The notes under the pieces were generated by a model, which was not told where the DNA came from, ran no database searches, and saw only the letters and a list, made by a program, of their open reading frames with translations. Shown here in pieces: positions 50,466 to 59,572 of a stretch of DNA of 60,762 nucleotides. The position numbers and the translations under genes were made by a program. Source of the stretch: Oscillospiraceae bacterium (GTDB taxonomy: Bacteria; Bacillota; Clostridia; Oscillospirales; Oscillospiraceae); NCBI GenBank assembly GCA_017535635.1, contig JAFXTU010000061.1:1-60762 (forward strand). Reading direction: 5' to 3'. Positions within the stretch are counted from its first letter, which is position 1. The number at the start of each line of letters is the position of its first letter.

Positions 50466-53009
50466 ATGGAAAACAGACCGCAGGGGCGCGAGAAGCATGT
50501 GACCGGCGCCGGGAAGGACATACAGAGAAAGGGCGAAGGGCTGCACTCCGGCCCGGTGGGTCAGGCTCCCGCCCAGGCGGGGCAGCGCCCCGTGGGAGGG
50601 CAGAGGCCCAACGGCGGGCAGTCTCTCCGCCCCGCAGCCGGGCGCTCCTCTTCCCAGCAGAGGGGAGTTTATCAACCCGTCCCCTCCGGGGGCAGAGCCT
50701 CCGGGGGCAGAAGCCCCATCATCGGCATCATCATTGCCGTCATTGTCCTTTTGGGCGGCGGCGGCTTCGGCCTCAGCAGCCTCCTGGGCGGGAACAGCGG
50801 CACCGAGGCGCCCTCCTCCGGCTACAGCCAGAGCTATACCCCCAGCTCCACCCAGGCGCCTTCTTCCGGCAGCCAGAGCGGGACTTCCGGCGGCGGCAGC
50901 CTGAGCGGTTTAGGGGGCCTGGGAAGCCTCGGCGGCGGCCTTGACATCTCCAGCCTCCTGGGAGGCAGCGTGGGCAGCGTTTCCACCGGCTGGAGCGGCA
51001 CTTCCAACACCTCCAGACTCAACACCTCCGTGGACCCCGCCGCCCGGCCCAAGTACACAAAGCTCCTGGGCTCAGGGCAGGACACCGTCACCATCATGGT
51101 CTACATGTGCGGCTCGGACCTGGAATCCAAGAGCGGCATGGCCTCCTCCGATCTGCAGGAGATGACCCAGGCCACCCTGGGGGACAAGGTGAACCTCATC
51201 GTCTACACCGGCGGCAGCACCTCCTGGAAAAACAGCGTGGTGAGCAGCAGCGTGAACCAGATCTACCAGGTGGTCAGCGGCGGCCTCATCCCCCTGGTAA
51301 AGGACGACGGCTCTGACCCCATGACCCGGCCCGCCACCCTCCGGCGCTTCATCGAGTACTGCTCAAAGAATTACCCCGCCAACCGGAACGAGCTCATCCT
51401 CTGGGACCACGGCGGCGGCTCCATCAGCGGCTACGGCTACGATGAGAAGAACCAGCGCTCCGGCTCCATGAGCCTGGCGGGGCTGAACGAGGCCCTCACG
51501 GGCGCGGGGGTCCAGTTCGACTTCATCGGCTTCGACGCCTGCCTCATGGGCACCCTGGAAAGCGGCCTCACCCTGGCTCCCCACGCGGACTACCTCATCG
51601 CCTCCGAGGAGACGGAGCCGGGCATCGGCTGGTACTATACTGACTGGCTGAGTGCCCTCAGCGTCGATACCTCCATGCCCACCATTGAGGTCGGCAAGCG
51701 GATCGTGGACGACTTCGTCACCACCTGCGACAAAAAGTGTTCCGGGCAGAAGACTACCCTCTCCGTGGTGGACCTGGCAGAGCTGGAAAAGACGATCCCC
51801 GCCAAGTTCAGCGACTTTGCCCAGAGCCTTTCCGGACTGCTGGAGGAGAAGGAATTCAAGGCCGTGTCCGACGCCCGGGCCAACACCAGGGAATTCGCCG
51901 TCTCCAGCAAGGTGGACCAGGTGGACCTGGTGCACCTGAGCCGGAACCTGGACACTGCCGAGAGCCGTGCCCTGGCGAACACCGTCCTCAGCGCCGTGAA
52001 GTACAACCGCACCTCCTCCAGCATCACGGACGCCTACGGACTTTCCATCTACTTCCCCTATCAGAAGATGTCCCGGGTGGACAGCGCCGTGAACGCCTAC
52101 GACGCCCTGGGCCTGGACAGCGAATACTCCCGCTGCATCCAGCAGTTCGCCAGCGTGGAGGTGGCCGGACAGGCCGTTTCCGGCGGCCAGGCCAGCCCCA
52201 TGAACTCCCTGCTGGGCGCTTCCTCCGGCGGCAGCATGGTCTCCGGCGATCTTATTTCCGGGATCCTGGGTTCTCTTCTTGGAGGCGACAGCCTGGTCTC
52301 CGGCCTCACCGGCTCCAGCTCCGGCTTCCTGGGAAGGAACCTGGACGTAGAAGGTACGGCGGAGTACCTGGCCGCCAACCGCTTCGATCCCTCCCTTCTC
52401 TTCTGGCAGAGCACAAGTGAGGGTTATTCCCTCTCCCTGCCCGAAGAGCAGTGGTCTCTGGTGCAGGATCTGGCTCTCAGCGTCTACTACGACGACGGGG
52501 AGGGCTTCCTGGACCTGGGCCTGGACAATGTATTCGACTTCACCGACTCCGGCGCGCTGATCGGGGAATACGACGGCACCTGGCTCGCCATCGACAGCCA
52601 GCCCGTGGCCTTCTACTACATCGACACGGTCTATGAGGGCAGCGACTACACCGTCACGGGCCGGGTCCCGGTGCTGCTGAACGGCAGCCGGGCGGACCTG
52701 ATCCTCATCTTCGACTCCGCTCACCCCTACGGCTACATCGCCGGTGCCCGGAGCGACTACCGGGCCGGGGAGACGGAGACCGTGGCCAAGAGCATCCCGG
52801 AGCTGGAGGTGGGAGACACCATCGAGTATGTCTGTGACTATTACGCCTACGACGGGACCTATCTGGATTCCTACCGCATCGCAGATCCGGTGACCTATAC
52901 CGGCAACGAGGAGATCAGCAACGTCTATATCGACGCCTCTGCCGCCTCCGCCTGCTACCTCTTCACCGACATCTACCATCAGAGCTACTGGACGCCGGTG
53001 ATCCCGTAA
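50466..53009 (+). CDS. Clostripain-family (C11) cysteine peptidase, membrane-anchored
   Basis: An 847-residue protein. Residues 1-80 are a basic, Gly/Gln-rich cytoplasmic part; a membrane helix is at about 84-102 (SPIIGIIIAVIVLLGGGGFG); residues 105-190 are a Ser/Gly/Thr linker. The C11 catalytic domain spans about 205-570 with VYMCGSDLES, the catalytic histidine H315 (LWDHGGG) and cysteine C359 (FDACLMG). The remaining part (about 625-847) is beta-rich and probably extracytoplasmic. C11 peptidases cut after Arg or Lys and mature themselves. RBS GGGAGG. A bidirectional-looking terminator follows. Confidence 0.92.
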   Translation: MENRPQGREKHVTGAGKDIQRKGEGLHSGPVGQAPAQAGQRPVGGQRPNGGQSLRPAAGRSSSQQRGVYQPVPSGGRASGGRSPIIGIIIAVIVLLGGGGFGLSSLLGGNSGTEAPSSGYSQSYTPSSTQAPSSGSQSGTSGGGSLSGLGGLGSLGGGLDISSLLGGSVGSVSTGWSGTSNTSRLNTSVDPAARPKYTKLLGSGQDTVTIMVYMCGSDLESKSGMASSDLQEMTQATLGDKVNLIVYTGGSTSWKNSVVSSSVNQIYQVVSGGLIPLVKDDGSDPMTRPATLRRFIEYCSKNYPANRNELILWDHGGGSISGYGYDEKNQRSGSMSLAGLNEALTGAGVQFDFIGFDACLMGTLESGLTLAPHADYLIASEETEPGIGWYYTDWLSALSVDTSMPTIEVGKRIVDDFVTTCDKKCSGQKTTLSVVDLAELEKTIPAKFSDFAQSLSGLLEEKEFKAVSDARANTREFAVSSKVDQVDLVHLSRNLDTAESRALANTVLSAVKYNRTSSSITDAYGLSIYFPYQKMSRVDSAVNAYDALGLDSEYSRCIQQFASVEVAGQAVSGGQASPMNSLLGASSGGSMVSGDLISGILGSLLGGDSLVSGLTGSSSGFLGRNLDVEGTAEYLAANRFDPSLLFWQSTSEGYSLSLPEEQWSLVQDLALSVYYDDGEGFLDLGLDNVFDFTDSGALIGEYDGTWLAIDSQPVAFYYIDTVYEGSDYTVTGRVPVLLNGSRADLILIFDSAHPYGYIAGARSDYRAGETETVAKSIPELEVGDTIEYVCDYYAYDGTYLDSYRIADPVTYTGNEEISNVYIDASAASACYLFTDIYHQSYWTPVIP

Positions 53010-53059
53010 CTCGTTCTTTGCTCCCACGCAGGGGATACCTGGTTTTTCCAGAACATACA

Positions 53060-53106
53060 AAACACCATCGCCGTCGCAGTATGCGGGACGATGGTGTTTC
53101 TTTTTC
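53060..53106. terminator. Terminator after the clostripain-family gene
   Basis: AAACACCATCG pairs with CGATGGTGTTT (53060-53070 with 53089-53099), followed by CTTTTT. It can also serve the leftward antitoxin gene that ends at 53118. Confidence 0.85.
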
Positions 53107-53117
53107 CGATATTTTTC

Positions 53118-53402
53118 TCACTTCGCCAACTTATAGAGCGCATATTGGTTGAGGCTGACACCGTTTGCCTTTGCGGCTTCCACCAGCTGTTTGTGCAGTT
53201 CCTTCGGAATTCGGATCAAAAGGCGTCCGCTGTACTCGCGTTGCTGCTTGTATTCCTCCAATGTAATGGTATCCTCCGGGTCTTCAGAAGCGGCCCTGGC
53301 GATCGCCTCCAGGTCTTCTTTCGTCGGGTTCTCCGGTTCAAGCCCGTTGATCTCAGCAAACCGTGCATTCAGGTCCATCGCAGTAGAAGGATTTTCTTTC
53401 AT
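53118..53402 (-). CDS. Ribbon-helix-helix antitoxin-like protein
   Basis: A 94-residue protein with an acidic N-terminal half (NPTKEDLEAIARAASEDPED) and a C-terminal ribbon-helix-helix or HicB-like DNA-binding segment, GRLLIRIPKELHKQLVEAAK followed by NGVSLNQYALYKL. It lies 32 bp after a RelE-type toxin gene on the same strand. The acidic part would cover the toxin and the RHH part would bind the operator at 53708-53736. The toxin-first order is the reverse of usual relBE. Confidence 0.8.
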   Translation of the reverse strand: MKENPSTAMDLNARFAEINGLEPENPTKEDLEAIARAASEDPEDTITLEEYKQQREYSGRLLIRIPKELHKQLVEAAKANGVSLNQYALYKLAK

Positions 53403-53434
53403 AATTCATCACCACTAAACACCAGAATTCAAAG

Positions 53435-53680
53435 CTAATACTTAATATTCGTTCGTGTGTTGATCTCAATGACGGTAATCACGATTTCTCCCTTGATCCA
53501 TTCAAACAAAATCCGGTAATGCTGGATTTTGAAGCGATACTGGTTTTTCACCCCCTTTAACGGCCGGATATCTCCTTTAAGCTGTGCGAGTTGTTCCAGC
53601 GCCTTATAGAGTTTCTTCCTGGTCGGTTCATCAACAGAGTCCAGATACTTTTGGGCCTGTTTCTTCAGGCGGATTTCCAT
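53435..53680 (-). CDS. RelE/ParE-family toxin
   Basis: An 81-residue basic protein with the RelE fold: KKQAQKYLDSVDEPTRKKLYKAL, then a sheet with KGVKNQYRFKIQHYRILFEW and IVITVIEINTRTNIKY. The Arg/Lys/Tyr-rich strands are typical of ribosome-dependent mRNA interferases of the RelE type. It is first in a two-gene unit with the antitoxin-like gene. AT-rich context and codon use differ from the flanks, pointing to acquisition. Confidence 0.85.
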   Translation of the reverse strand: MEIRLKKQAQKYLDSVDEPTRKKLYKALEQLAQLKGDIRPLKGVKNQYRFKIQHYRILFEWIKGEIVITVIEINTRTNIKY

Positions 53681-53707
53681 AGCCTCGCTTCGCCTCGCTT
53701 TTCTTAT

Positions 53708-53736
53708 ATGATATTATATTCGATATCATTTGTCAA
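53708..53736 (-). promoter_or_regulatory. Toxin-antitoxin promoter with operator-like inverted repeat
   Basis: Minus-strand TTGACA (53736-53731), 17 bp and TATCAT (53713-53708). ATGATAT (53708-53714) and ATATCAT (53723-53729) form an inverted repeat covering the -10 and the spacer, a natural place for the RHH antitoxin to bind. Confidence 0.7.
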
Positions 53737-53761
53737 TATGCAAGATTAGGGATCGAAAGCC

Positions 53762-54301
53762 TCACTCCAGCGCTCCTTTCGATGATGAAAGGCAAATGCG
53801 GAATTCCTCTTTCTGACCATTTCCTGACTCGAAGCTGCGAAGCAGCTGTCCACCGCAGCGTAGAATCGTCCCTTTTGAAGCAGCATTGTCTGCCAGGCAG
53901 ACCACCTTTACTTCATCCATACCATGCTGTTTTGCAAGCTCCAATGCGGAACGGAGCATTTCCGTCGCATAACCCTTACGGCGCTGATCCGGCACCACGC
54001 TATATCCAATATGACCGCTGTCCAGATAAAAAGGTGTCAAATCATAGCGGATGTTGATGATACCCACCAATTCTCCCGCATCGTTCTCGGCAAGAAAGGT
54101 ATCGGATACGCCGAACTTGGGATTTGCCGTTTCCCTGGAACGATTGCGCTCCAAAATGGTCAGCCAGTCCAAATAGGTATAGTGGTCCTGATCCAGCTTA
54201 TAGCTGCCGCTGATCACTCGCTCTCCGGCATCGTAGAATTTCTGTCGGAATGCCAGCACTCGTGACTCCATATCCGCCATTGGGACAATCATATGAATCA
54301 T
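53762..54301 (-). CDS. GNAT-family N-acetyltransferase
   Basis: A 179-residue acetyl-CoA transferase. The acetyl-CoA loop is PDQRRKGYATEMLRSALELA, with VCLADNAASKGTILRCGGQL as the next strand and helix, as in RimJ/RimL-like GNATs. AGGAGAG precedes the ATG at 54301; the frame runs further upstream only as a shadow of the next gene. GC content is lower than that of flanking genes, like the toxin-antitoxin pair beside it. Target unknown. Confidence 0.85.
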   Translation of the reverse strand: MIHMIVPMADMESRVLAFRQKFYDAGERVISGSYKLDQDHYTYLDWLTILERNRSRETANPKFGVSDTFLAENDAGELVGIINIRYDLTPFYLDSGHIGYSVVPDQRRKGYATEMLRSALELAKQHGMDEVKVVCLADNAASKGTILRCGGQLLRSFESGNGQKEEFRICLSSSKGALE

Positions 54302-54378
54302 TTCCAACTCTCTCCTATTATTGAAGTATATCGGGCAATCGCTAGTCTTTGTTTTCTCTCTGCATATTCCCTCTGTCT

Positions 54379-55161
54379 CTACGCTTTCCCGAAGGTCATA
54401 AAGAACTTTTTCGGGTCCAGCAGCTCTTCGGCGTACTTGTCCATCATTTCCGGCTCCCAGTCCCACCAGCGGACCCGCAGGAGGACTTCCACCTCCTCCG
54501 GGGTGTAGCGGTATTTCAGTACCCGGGCCGGGGCTCCGCCCACCACACTGAAGGGCGGCACGTCGCCGTTCACCACGGCACCGGCGGCGATGATGGCCCC
54601 GTCCCCGATGCTGCGGCAGCGGGAGACGTTGATAAAGGCGTTGGCCCCGATCCAAACGTCGCTGCCGATGAGGAGCTTTTCGCCCCGATTCACCACGTGG
54701 GGGTCCTCCCGGACCTTTTCGTAGTATTTCCGCTGGTTCTCCGGGGAGAGGAACTGCTGGAAGCGGCCTGTGCCCAGCATGTTCAGGGGGTGATCGTAGT
54801 GGAAATAGGCGGTCTCATTGATGCTGGTAAACCTTCCCACCCGCTCAAAGAACACGGCGGCGGCAAACTGGAAGTCCTGGGAATTGTAGAAGCTTCCCCG
54901 CCCGATGGAGGCACCCAGGTACTTCCAGTCCACCGGAAGGCCCCACATGTAGGGATCCGACTGGTCGTAGCAGTCCTCAAAGGGGCGGAAACCCAGGGCC
55001 GCCAGGGCCCCAAGCGCCTCTCTCCCCTTTTCCTCGATCACCACATAATCCTTCGCCGGGTCATACGCTTCCCCGGAAGCATAGACGCGCACGGTCCTGC
55101 CCCGGGCATAGGTCTCGATCATATAGGGCCGGGCGGCCTGCCCGGCGGGATAGACCATCAT
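54379..55161 (-). CDS. CatB/Vat-like hexapeptide-repeat O-acetyltransferase
   Basis: A 260-residue left-handed beta-helix acetyltransferase. Hexapeptide turns are seen in LLIGSDVWIGANAFI and SIGDGAIIAAGAVVNGDVPP, and PFSVVGGAPARVLKYRYTPEE is the family C-terminus found in CatB and Vat enzymes. Unlike those (about 210 residues) it has an N-terminal part of about 80 residues without repeats. The histidine of YFHYDHPLNM may be the base. Drug resistance should not be assumed; many relatives act on sugars. RBS GGGAGG. Confidence 0.82.
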   Translation of the reverse strand: MMVYPAGQAARPYMIETYARGRTVRVYASGEAYDPAKDYVVIEEKGREALGALAALGFRPFEDCYDQSDPYMWGLPVDWKYLGASIGRGSFYNSQDFQFAAAVFFERVGRFTSINETAYFHYDHPLNMLGTGRFQQFLSPENQRKYYEKVREDPHVVNRGEKLLIGSDVWIGANAFINVSRCRSIGDGAIIAAGAVVNGDVPPFSVVGGAPARVLKYRYTPEEVEVLLRVRWWDWEPEMMDKYAEELLDPKKFFMTFGKA

Positions 55162-55187
55162 ATTCCGTTTCCTCCCTTTCCCAAAAT

Positions 55188-55211
55188 CGCCCGCCGGGGA
55201 TCCGGCGGGCG
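55188..55211 (-). terminator. Terminator of the pyr operon
   Basis: CGCCCGCCGG and CCGGCGGGCG pair perfectly around loop GGAT, followed leftward by ATTTTGGG, 7 bp past the pyrI stop. Confidence 0.8.
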
Positions 55212-55217
55212 AAAACC

Positions 55218-55634
55218 CTATTTCGCGGCGGTCTCGCAGTAGACGCAGCGATAGACCCGCTTCTCCCGGTCCGTGAGCCGGAAGATGTGCCGCAGCTCCT
55301 GCTCCGTGGAGGTGATGCACCTGGGGTTACGGCAGAAGATCACGTCCGTCAGGGTGTCCGGCAGCTCCACGTCCCGCTTCTCCACCAGCTGACCCTCCCG
55401 GATGATGTTCAGGGTCGCGCCGGGGTCCACATAGCCGATGACCTGGAAATCCACGGGGATGTCGGCGTCGATCTTGATGATGTCCTTCTTCCCCTTTTTC
55501 TCGCTGACCGCGTTCTTGATGATGGCCACGCTGACGTCCAGGGCGTCCAGCCCCAGGAGGGAGTAGAGGAGCATCCCCTTCCCGGCGGTGATGTGGTCAA
55601 TGACCACGCCGTTCTGAATGGAGTCGATGTTCAC
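55218..55634 (-). CDS. pyrI: Aspartate carbamoyltransferase regulatory chain
   Basis: A 138-residue PyrI. The nucleotide-binding domain ([21 protein letters not shown]) is followed by the zinc domain with four cysteines in two pairs, CRNPRC and CVYC. It confers CTP/ATP control on PyrB. The GTG start overlaps the pyrB TGA (GTGA). Its presence shows that this ATCase is the allosteric, multi-subunit type rather than the Bacillus trimer. Confidence 0.95.
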   Translation of the reverse strand: MNIDSIQNGVVIDHITAGKGMLLYSLLGLDALDVSVAIIKNAVSEKKGKKDIIKIDADIPVDFQVIGYVDPGATLNIIREGQLVEKRDVELPDTLTDVIFCRNPRCITSTEQELRHIFRLTDREKRVYRCVYCETAAK

Positions 55635-56554
55635 AGGGTCCCGGCCTCCTTCAGCAGCAGGCGCATCAGCGCCATGCGCATGTATTTCCCGTTCAGCACC
55701 TGCTTGAAGTAGCAGGCCCGGGGGTCCTTGTCGATGGCCACGCTGATCTCGTTCACCCGGGGCAGGGGGTGGAGGATGGACATGTCCTCCTTTGCCCCAC
55801 GAAGCTTGTCCGGGGTGAGGATGTAGCTGTCCTTCAGCCGCAGGTAGTCCTCCTCGTTGAAGAAGCGCTCCCGCTGGACCCGCGTCATATAGAGGATGTC
55901 CAGCTCGGGGATGGCATCCTCCAGGGAGGTGGTCTGGACGTAGGGGATGCCCTTCTGCTTCAGCACGTCCCGCTTTACATAGCTGGGGACCTTCAGTTCC
56001 TCCGGGGAAATGAGGACGAACTTTACCCCGCTGTAGCGGGAAAGGGCGTTAATGAGGGAGTGGACCGTGCGCCCGAATTTCAGGTCCCCGCAGAGGCCCA
56101 CGGTGAGGTCCTCAAAGCTCCCCTTCTCCCGGTAGATGGTCAAAAGGTCCGCCAGGGTCTGGGTGGGGTGGCAGTGGCCCCCGTCCCCGGCGTTGATGAC
56201 GGGGACCGTGGCGTTCTCGGAGGCCACCAGGGCCGCCCCCTCCTTGGGGTGGCGGATGGCGATGATGTCCGCGTAGCAGGAGACCACCCGGGCCGTGTCC
56301 GCCACGCTCTCCCCCTTGGCCGCCGAGGAGGAGGCGGCGGAGGACATGGAGATCACGTTTCCCCCCAGCTCGTACATGGCGGCCTCAAAGCTCATTCTCG
56401 TGCGGGTGGAGGGCTCGAAAAAGAGGGTCGCCAGCTTCTTCCCCCGGCAGAGCTCGCTGTACTCCGCCGGGCGCTGGATGATATCCAGAGAGGTTTGGAT
56501 CAGCCCCTCCAGCTCCTCCACGCTCAGGTCCAGAATATCAATGACGCTTCTCAC
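55631..56554 (-). CDS. pyrB: Aspartate carbamoyltransferase catalytic chain
   Basis: A 307-residue PyrB joining carbamoyl phosphate and aspartate. The carbamoyl-phosphate loop [13 protein letters not shown], the [18 protein letters not shown] motif and [10 protein letters not shown] are present. It starts with GTG at 56554, overlapping the pyrE stop, and overlaps pyrI downstream. Second step of pyrimidine synthesis. Confidence 0.96.
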   Translation of the reverse strand: MRSVIDILDLSVEELEGLIQTSLDIIQRPAEYSELCRGKKLATLFFEPSTRTRMSFEAAMYELGGNVISMSSAASSSAAKGESVADTARVVSCYADIIAIRHPKEGAALVASENATVPVINAGDGGHCHPTQTLADLLTIYREKGSFEDLTVGLCGDLKFGRTVHSLINALSRYSGVKFVLISPEELKVPSYVKRDVLKQKGIPYVQTTSLEDAIPELDILYMTRVQRERFFNEEDYLRLKDSYILTPDKLRGAKEDMSILHPLPRVNEISVAIDKDPRACYFKQVLNGKYMRMALMRLLLKEAGTL

Positions 56555-57207
56555 GATTTCGCTCCGTTCACTTCCAGATAGGCCCGGATGCGGGCGATGT
56601 TCTCCCCGTTCTTCGGGTCCTCAGACAGATACTCCAAAATGTCATATACGTCCGCCACGCAGTAAACGGGGAAGCCGAATTCCTCCTCGATCTCCTTCAT
56701 GGCCGACTTTTCGCTCTTCCCTTTCTCCCGCCGGTCCACCATGACGAAGGCGGCGGCTACCTTCACGCCCTCCAGCTTGGAGAGCAGCTCCATGCTCTCC
56801 CGGATGGCGGTGCCGGCGGTGATCACGTCCTCCACGATGACCACTTCCTCCCCCGGCTTGGGGACATAGCCCACCAGGACGCCGCCCTCCCCGTGGTCCT
56901 TGGCTTCCTTCCGGTTGAAGAAGAAGGGCAGATCCAGCCCCTCCCCCGCCAGGGCGGCACTGGCGGCCACAGCGATGGGGATGCCCTTGTAAGCGGGGCC
57001 GAAGAGGCAGGTCTGCTTCTCCCCCAGATGCTCCTTGTACGCCTTGGCGTAAAACGCCCCCAGGCGGGCAATCTGGGCGCCGGTCTTGATCTCCCCGGCG
57101 TTGATGAAATAGGGGATCTTCCGGCCGCTCTTGGCGGTGAAGTCGCCGAATTTCAGGACCCCGGCGCTTTCCAGAAAGGCGATGAATTCTCTCTTATAGG
57201 CTTCCAT
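56551..57207 (-). CDS. pyrE: Orotate phosphoribosyltransferase
   Basis: A 218-residue PRTase making OMP from orotate and PRPP. The PRPP motif is [31 protein letters not shown] near the N-terminus is the orotate-side signature. The ATG at 57207 has GAGGGAG eight bases before it; a TTG at 57231 is open in frame but would overlap pyrF and lacks homology. Overlaps pyrB by four bases. Confidence 0.95.
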   Translation of the reverse strand: MEAYKREFIAFLESAGVLKFGDFTAKSGRKIPYFINAGEIKTGAQIARLGAFYAKAYKEHLGEKQTCLFGPAYKGIPIAVAASAALAGEGLDLPFFFNRKEAKDHGEGGVLVGYVPKPGEEVVIVEDVITAGTAIRESMELLSKLEGVKVAAAFVMVDRREKGKSEKSAMKEIEEEFGFPVYCVADVYDILEYLSEDPKNGENIARIRAYLEVNGAKS

Positions 57208-57220
57208 CCTCTTCTCCCTC

Positions 57221-57919
57221 TCAGTCAACAAATTCCCGGAGGCAGCGCGCGTAGGCCGCCGCCGGGTCCTCCGCCGCCGTGATGGGCCTCCCCACCACGA
57301 TATAGTCCGAGCCGGCCTTCTTCGCCTCCACCGGGCTCATGACCCGCTTCTGGTCCCCCTTCTCCCCCTCCGGAAAGCGGACACCGGGGGTCACGGTGAG
57401 AAATTGTTTTCCACAGACTTCATGGACCCGCCCTGCCTCCAGGGGCGAGCAGACCACCCCGTCCAGCCCGGCGCGCCGGGCGTTTTGCGCGTAGGAGAGG
57501 ACCACCTCCTCCATGGGCCGGGGGATCAGAAGCTCATCGGCCATGGTCTTCTCGTCGGTGGAGGTGAGCTGGGTCACGGCGATGAGCAGGGGTCTCGTGC
57601 CGTCGGGCCGCATCAGCCCTTCCAAAGCCGCTTCCATCATGGCCCTCGTCCCGGCGGCGTGGACGTTCACGATGTCCGCCCCCAGGCCCGAGAGCACTGC
57701 CATAGACTTTTTCACCGTATTGGGAATGTCGTGGAGCTTCAGATCCAGAAAGACCCGGCAGCCGCGCTCCTTAAGGGTGCGCACAACAGAAGGCCCTTCG
57801 GCGTAGAAGAGCTCCATGCCGATCTTCACAAAGGGGGCCGGTGCCCCCAGCTTGTCCAGAAACGCCAAGGTCTCCCCCGCTGAGGGGAAATCGCAGGCAA
57901 TGATCACGTCCTTACCCAT
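57221..57919 (-). CDS. pyrF: Orotidine 5'-phosphate decarboxylase
   Basis: A 232-residue TIM-barrel decarboxylase producing UMP. The catalytic Asp-Lys-x-x-Asp network is in FLDLKLHDIPNTV; VKIGMELFYAEG, TVTPGVRFPEGE and DYIVVGRPIT are the other substrate loops. The ATG lies inside the last codons of pyrD (8-bp overlap), with GGAGGTG ahead. Confidence 0.96.
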   Translation of the reverse strand: MGKDVIIACDFPSAGETLAFLDKLGAPAPFVKIGMELFYAEGPSVVRTLKERGCRVFLDLKLHDIPNTVKKSMAVLSGLGADIVNVHAAGTRAMMEAALEGLMRPDGTRPLLIAVTQLTSTDEKTMADELLIPRPMEEVVLSYAQNARRAGLDGVVCSPLEAGRVHEVCGKQFLTVTPGVRFPEGEKGDQKRVMSPVEAKKAGSDYIVVGRPITAAEDPAAAYARCLREFVD

Positions 57920-58829
57920 TCTTCGCACCTCCGATGATGTCCCGCAGGTTTTCGATGCCGTACCGTTCCATCGTTTCCGGCAGCTCATGGATGATGTCCC
58001 GGCAGATATAGGGGTCTGTCAGGTTTGCCGCCCCGATGCCCACGGCGGTCGCCCCGGCCAGCATCATTTCGATCACGTCCTCCGCCGTGGAAACGCCCCC
58101 CATGCCGATCACAGGGATCTTCACCGCCTGCGAGACCTGGTACACCATCCGCAGGGCCACCGGGAACACTGCCGGGCCGGAGAGCCCCCCCATGGTATTG
58201 GCCAGGATGGGTTTTCGCGTCTTCAGGTCGATGCGCATACTCAGCAGGGTATTGATGAGGCTGAGCCCGTCGGCCCCGGCCTCCTCGCAGGCTCTGGCGA
58301 TGGCGGCAATGTCCGTGACGTTGGGGGAGAGCTTGATGATGAGCGGCTTGGTGGTCACCTTTTTCACCGCCTCCGTCACCCTGGCGGCGGCAGCCGGGTC
58401 CGTCCCGAAGGCCATGCCGCCCCCGTGGACGTTGGGGCAGGAGACGTTCACCTCCAGCCAGCCCACCTGTTCTTCCCTGTCCAGCAGCCCGGCGGTATAG
58501 GCGTAGTCCTCCACGGAAAAGCCGCTGATGTTGGCCATGACGGGCTTATGGAAGCAGTTCCGCAGCTTGGGCAGCTCCTCCGCGATCACCTTCTCCACCC
58601 CAGGGTTTTGCAGACCTACGGAGTTCAGCATCCCGGAGGGGGCCTCCGCGATGCGGGGGGTGGGGTTCCCGAAGCGGGGCTCTTTTGTCGTCCCTTTGAA
58701 GGAAAACGTGCCCAGCATATTGATATCGTATAACTCCGCGAACTCATAGCCGTAGCCGAAGGAGCCGGAGGCGGGGATCAGCGGGTTATCCAGTTCGATG
58801 CCGCAGAGGTTCACGCTCAATCTTCCCAT
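57912..58829 (-). CDS. pyrD: Dihydroorotate dehydrogenase B, catalytic subunit
   Basis: A 305-residue class 1B enzyme. The active-site cysteine is in EVNVSCPNVHGGG; FMN contacts include NTMGGLSGPAVFPVALRMV and IGMGGVSTAEDVIEM. Class 1B needs PyrK, encoded just upstream with a 13-bp overlap, to pass electrons to NAD. The ATG at 58829 lies inside the pyrK end. Confidence 0.96.
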   Translation of the reverse strand: MGRLSVNLCGIELDNPLIPASGSFGYGYEFAELYDINMLGTFSFKGTTKEPRFGNPTPRIAEAPSGMLNSVGLQNPGVEKVIAEELPKLRNCFHKPVMANISGFSVEDYAYTAGLLDREEQVGWLEVNVSCPNVHGGGMAFGTDPAAAARVTEAVKKVTTKPLIIKLSPNVTDIAAIARACEEAGADGLSLINTLLSMRIDLKTRKPILANTMGGLSGPAVFPVALRMVYQVSQAVKIPVIGMGGVSTAEDVIEMMLAGATAVGIGAANLTDPYICRDIIHELPETMERYGIENLRDIIGGAKNG

Positions 58830-59551
58830 AGCAGCTCCTCCTTTCGCAGCACCGGGCCCTCTCTGCAGATGCGCTTATAGCCGGTGAGCGTCTCGCAAGA
58901 GCAGCCCATGCAGGCCCCGAAGCCGCAGCCCATCCGCCGCTCAAAGCTGAGCTGACCGGAGCCTTTGGAAGCCCGGAACACAGCCCGGAGCATGGCTTCC
59001 GGTCCGCAGGTGTAATAGTAGCTGTACTCCTCCGGCAGCGCGTCGGTCACGAAGCCCCGGATGCCCCGGCTCCCGTCCGCCGTGGCAAGGATCGTCTCGC
59101 AGCCCAGGGCCCGGAATTCCTCTTCATAGAAGACTTCTTCCGCTGTGTTGAAACCCAGCACCGCCCTTGGCCTCTTCCCCTCCGCCAGGAGGCGCTTCGC
59201 CAGCCCGTAGAGGGGCGGGATGCCCACGCCCCCGCCGATGAGGAGGGGCGACGGCCCGCTCTCGGTGAGGGAAAAGCCGTTCCCCAGCCCCGTGAGCAGG
59301 TCCAGGGTTTTTCCCGCGCCATAGCGGCTCATCTCCTCCGTTCCCTTTCCCAGGACCTTGTAGATGAGGGTCAGCTCCCTCTCCTCCCAGTCGCAGACGG
59401 AGATGGGACGCCGGAGGAAACGGCCTTCCAGCCGCAGGTTCACAAACTGCCCCGGCGCGGTGACGGAGGAGGTATCGCCCCGGAGGCGCATCCGCCAGAT
59501 GCCTTTCGCCAGGCTTTGATTTTCAGCAATTTCAAATACGCTTTGAAGCAA
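58817..59551 (-). CDS. pyrK: Dihydroorotate dehydrogenase B, electron-transfer subunit
   Basis: A 244-residue FAD/[2Fe-2S] protein. The FAD site RRPISVCD, nucleotide-binding LLIGGGVGIPPLYGLAKRL and the cluster cysteines in MGCGFGACMGCSC with a fourth in KRICREGP are clear. It links PyrD to NAD. It starts with TTG at 59551, 21 bp after carB. Confidence 0.94.
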   Translation of the reverse strand: MLQSVFEIAENQSLAKGIWRMRLRGDTSSVTAPGQFVNLRLEGRFLRRPISVCDWEERELTLIYKVLGKGTEEMSRYGAGKTLDLLTGLGNGFSLTESGPSPLLIGGGVGIPPLYGLAKRLLAEGKRPRAVLGFNTAEEVFYEEEFRALGCETILATADGSRGIRGFVTDALPEEYSYYYTCGPEAMLRAVFRASKGSGQLSFERRMGCGFGACMGCSCETLTGYKRICREGPVLRKEELLWED

Positions 59552-59572
59552 CTCTGCGCCCCTCCCGTCAAA

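Noticed and set aside
51363..53060. A 565-codon open frame antisense to the clostripain-family gene
   Set aside because: A shadow of a real gene with intact catalytic residues; composition is that of reversed GC-rich codons.
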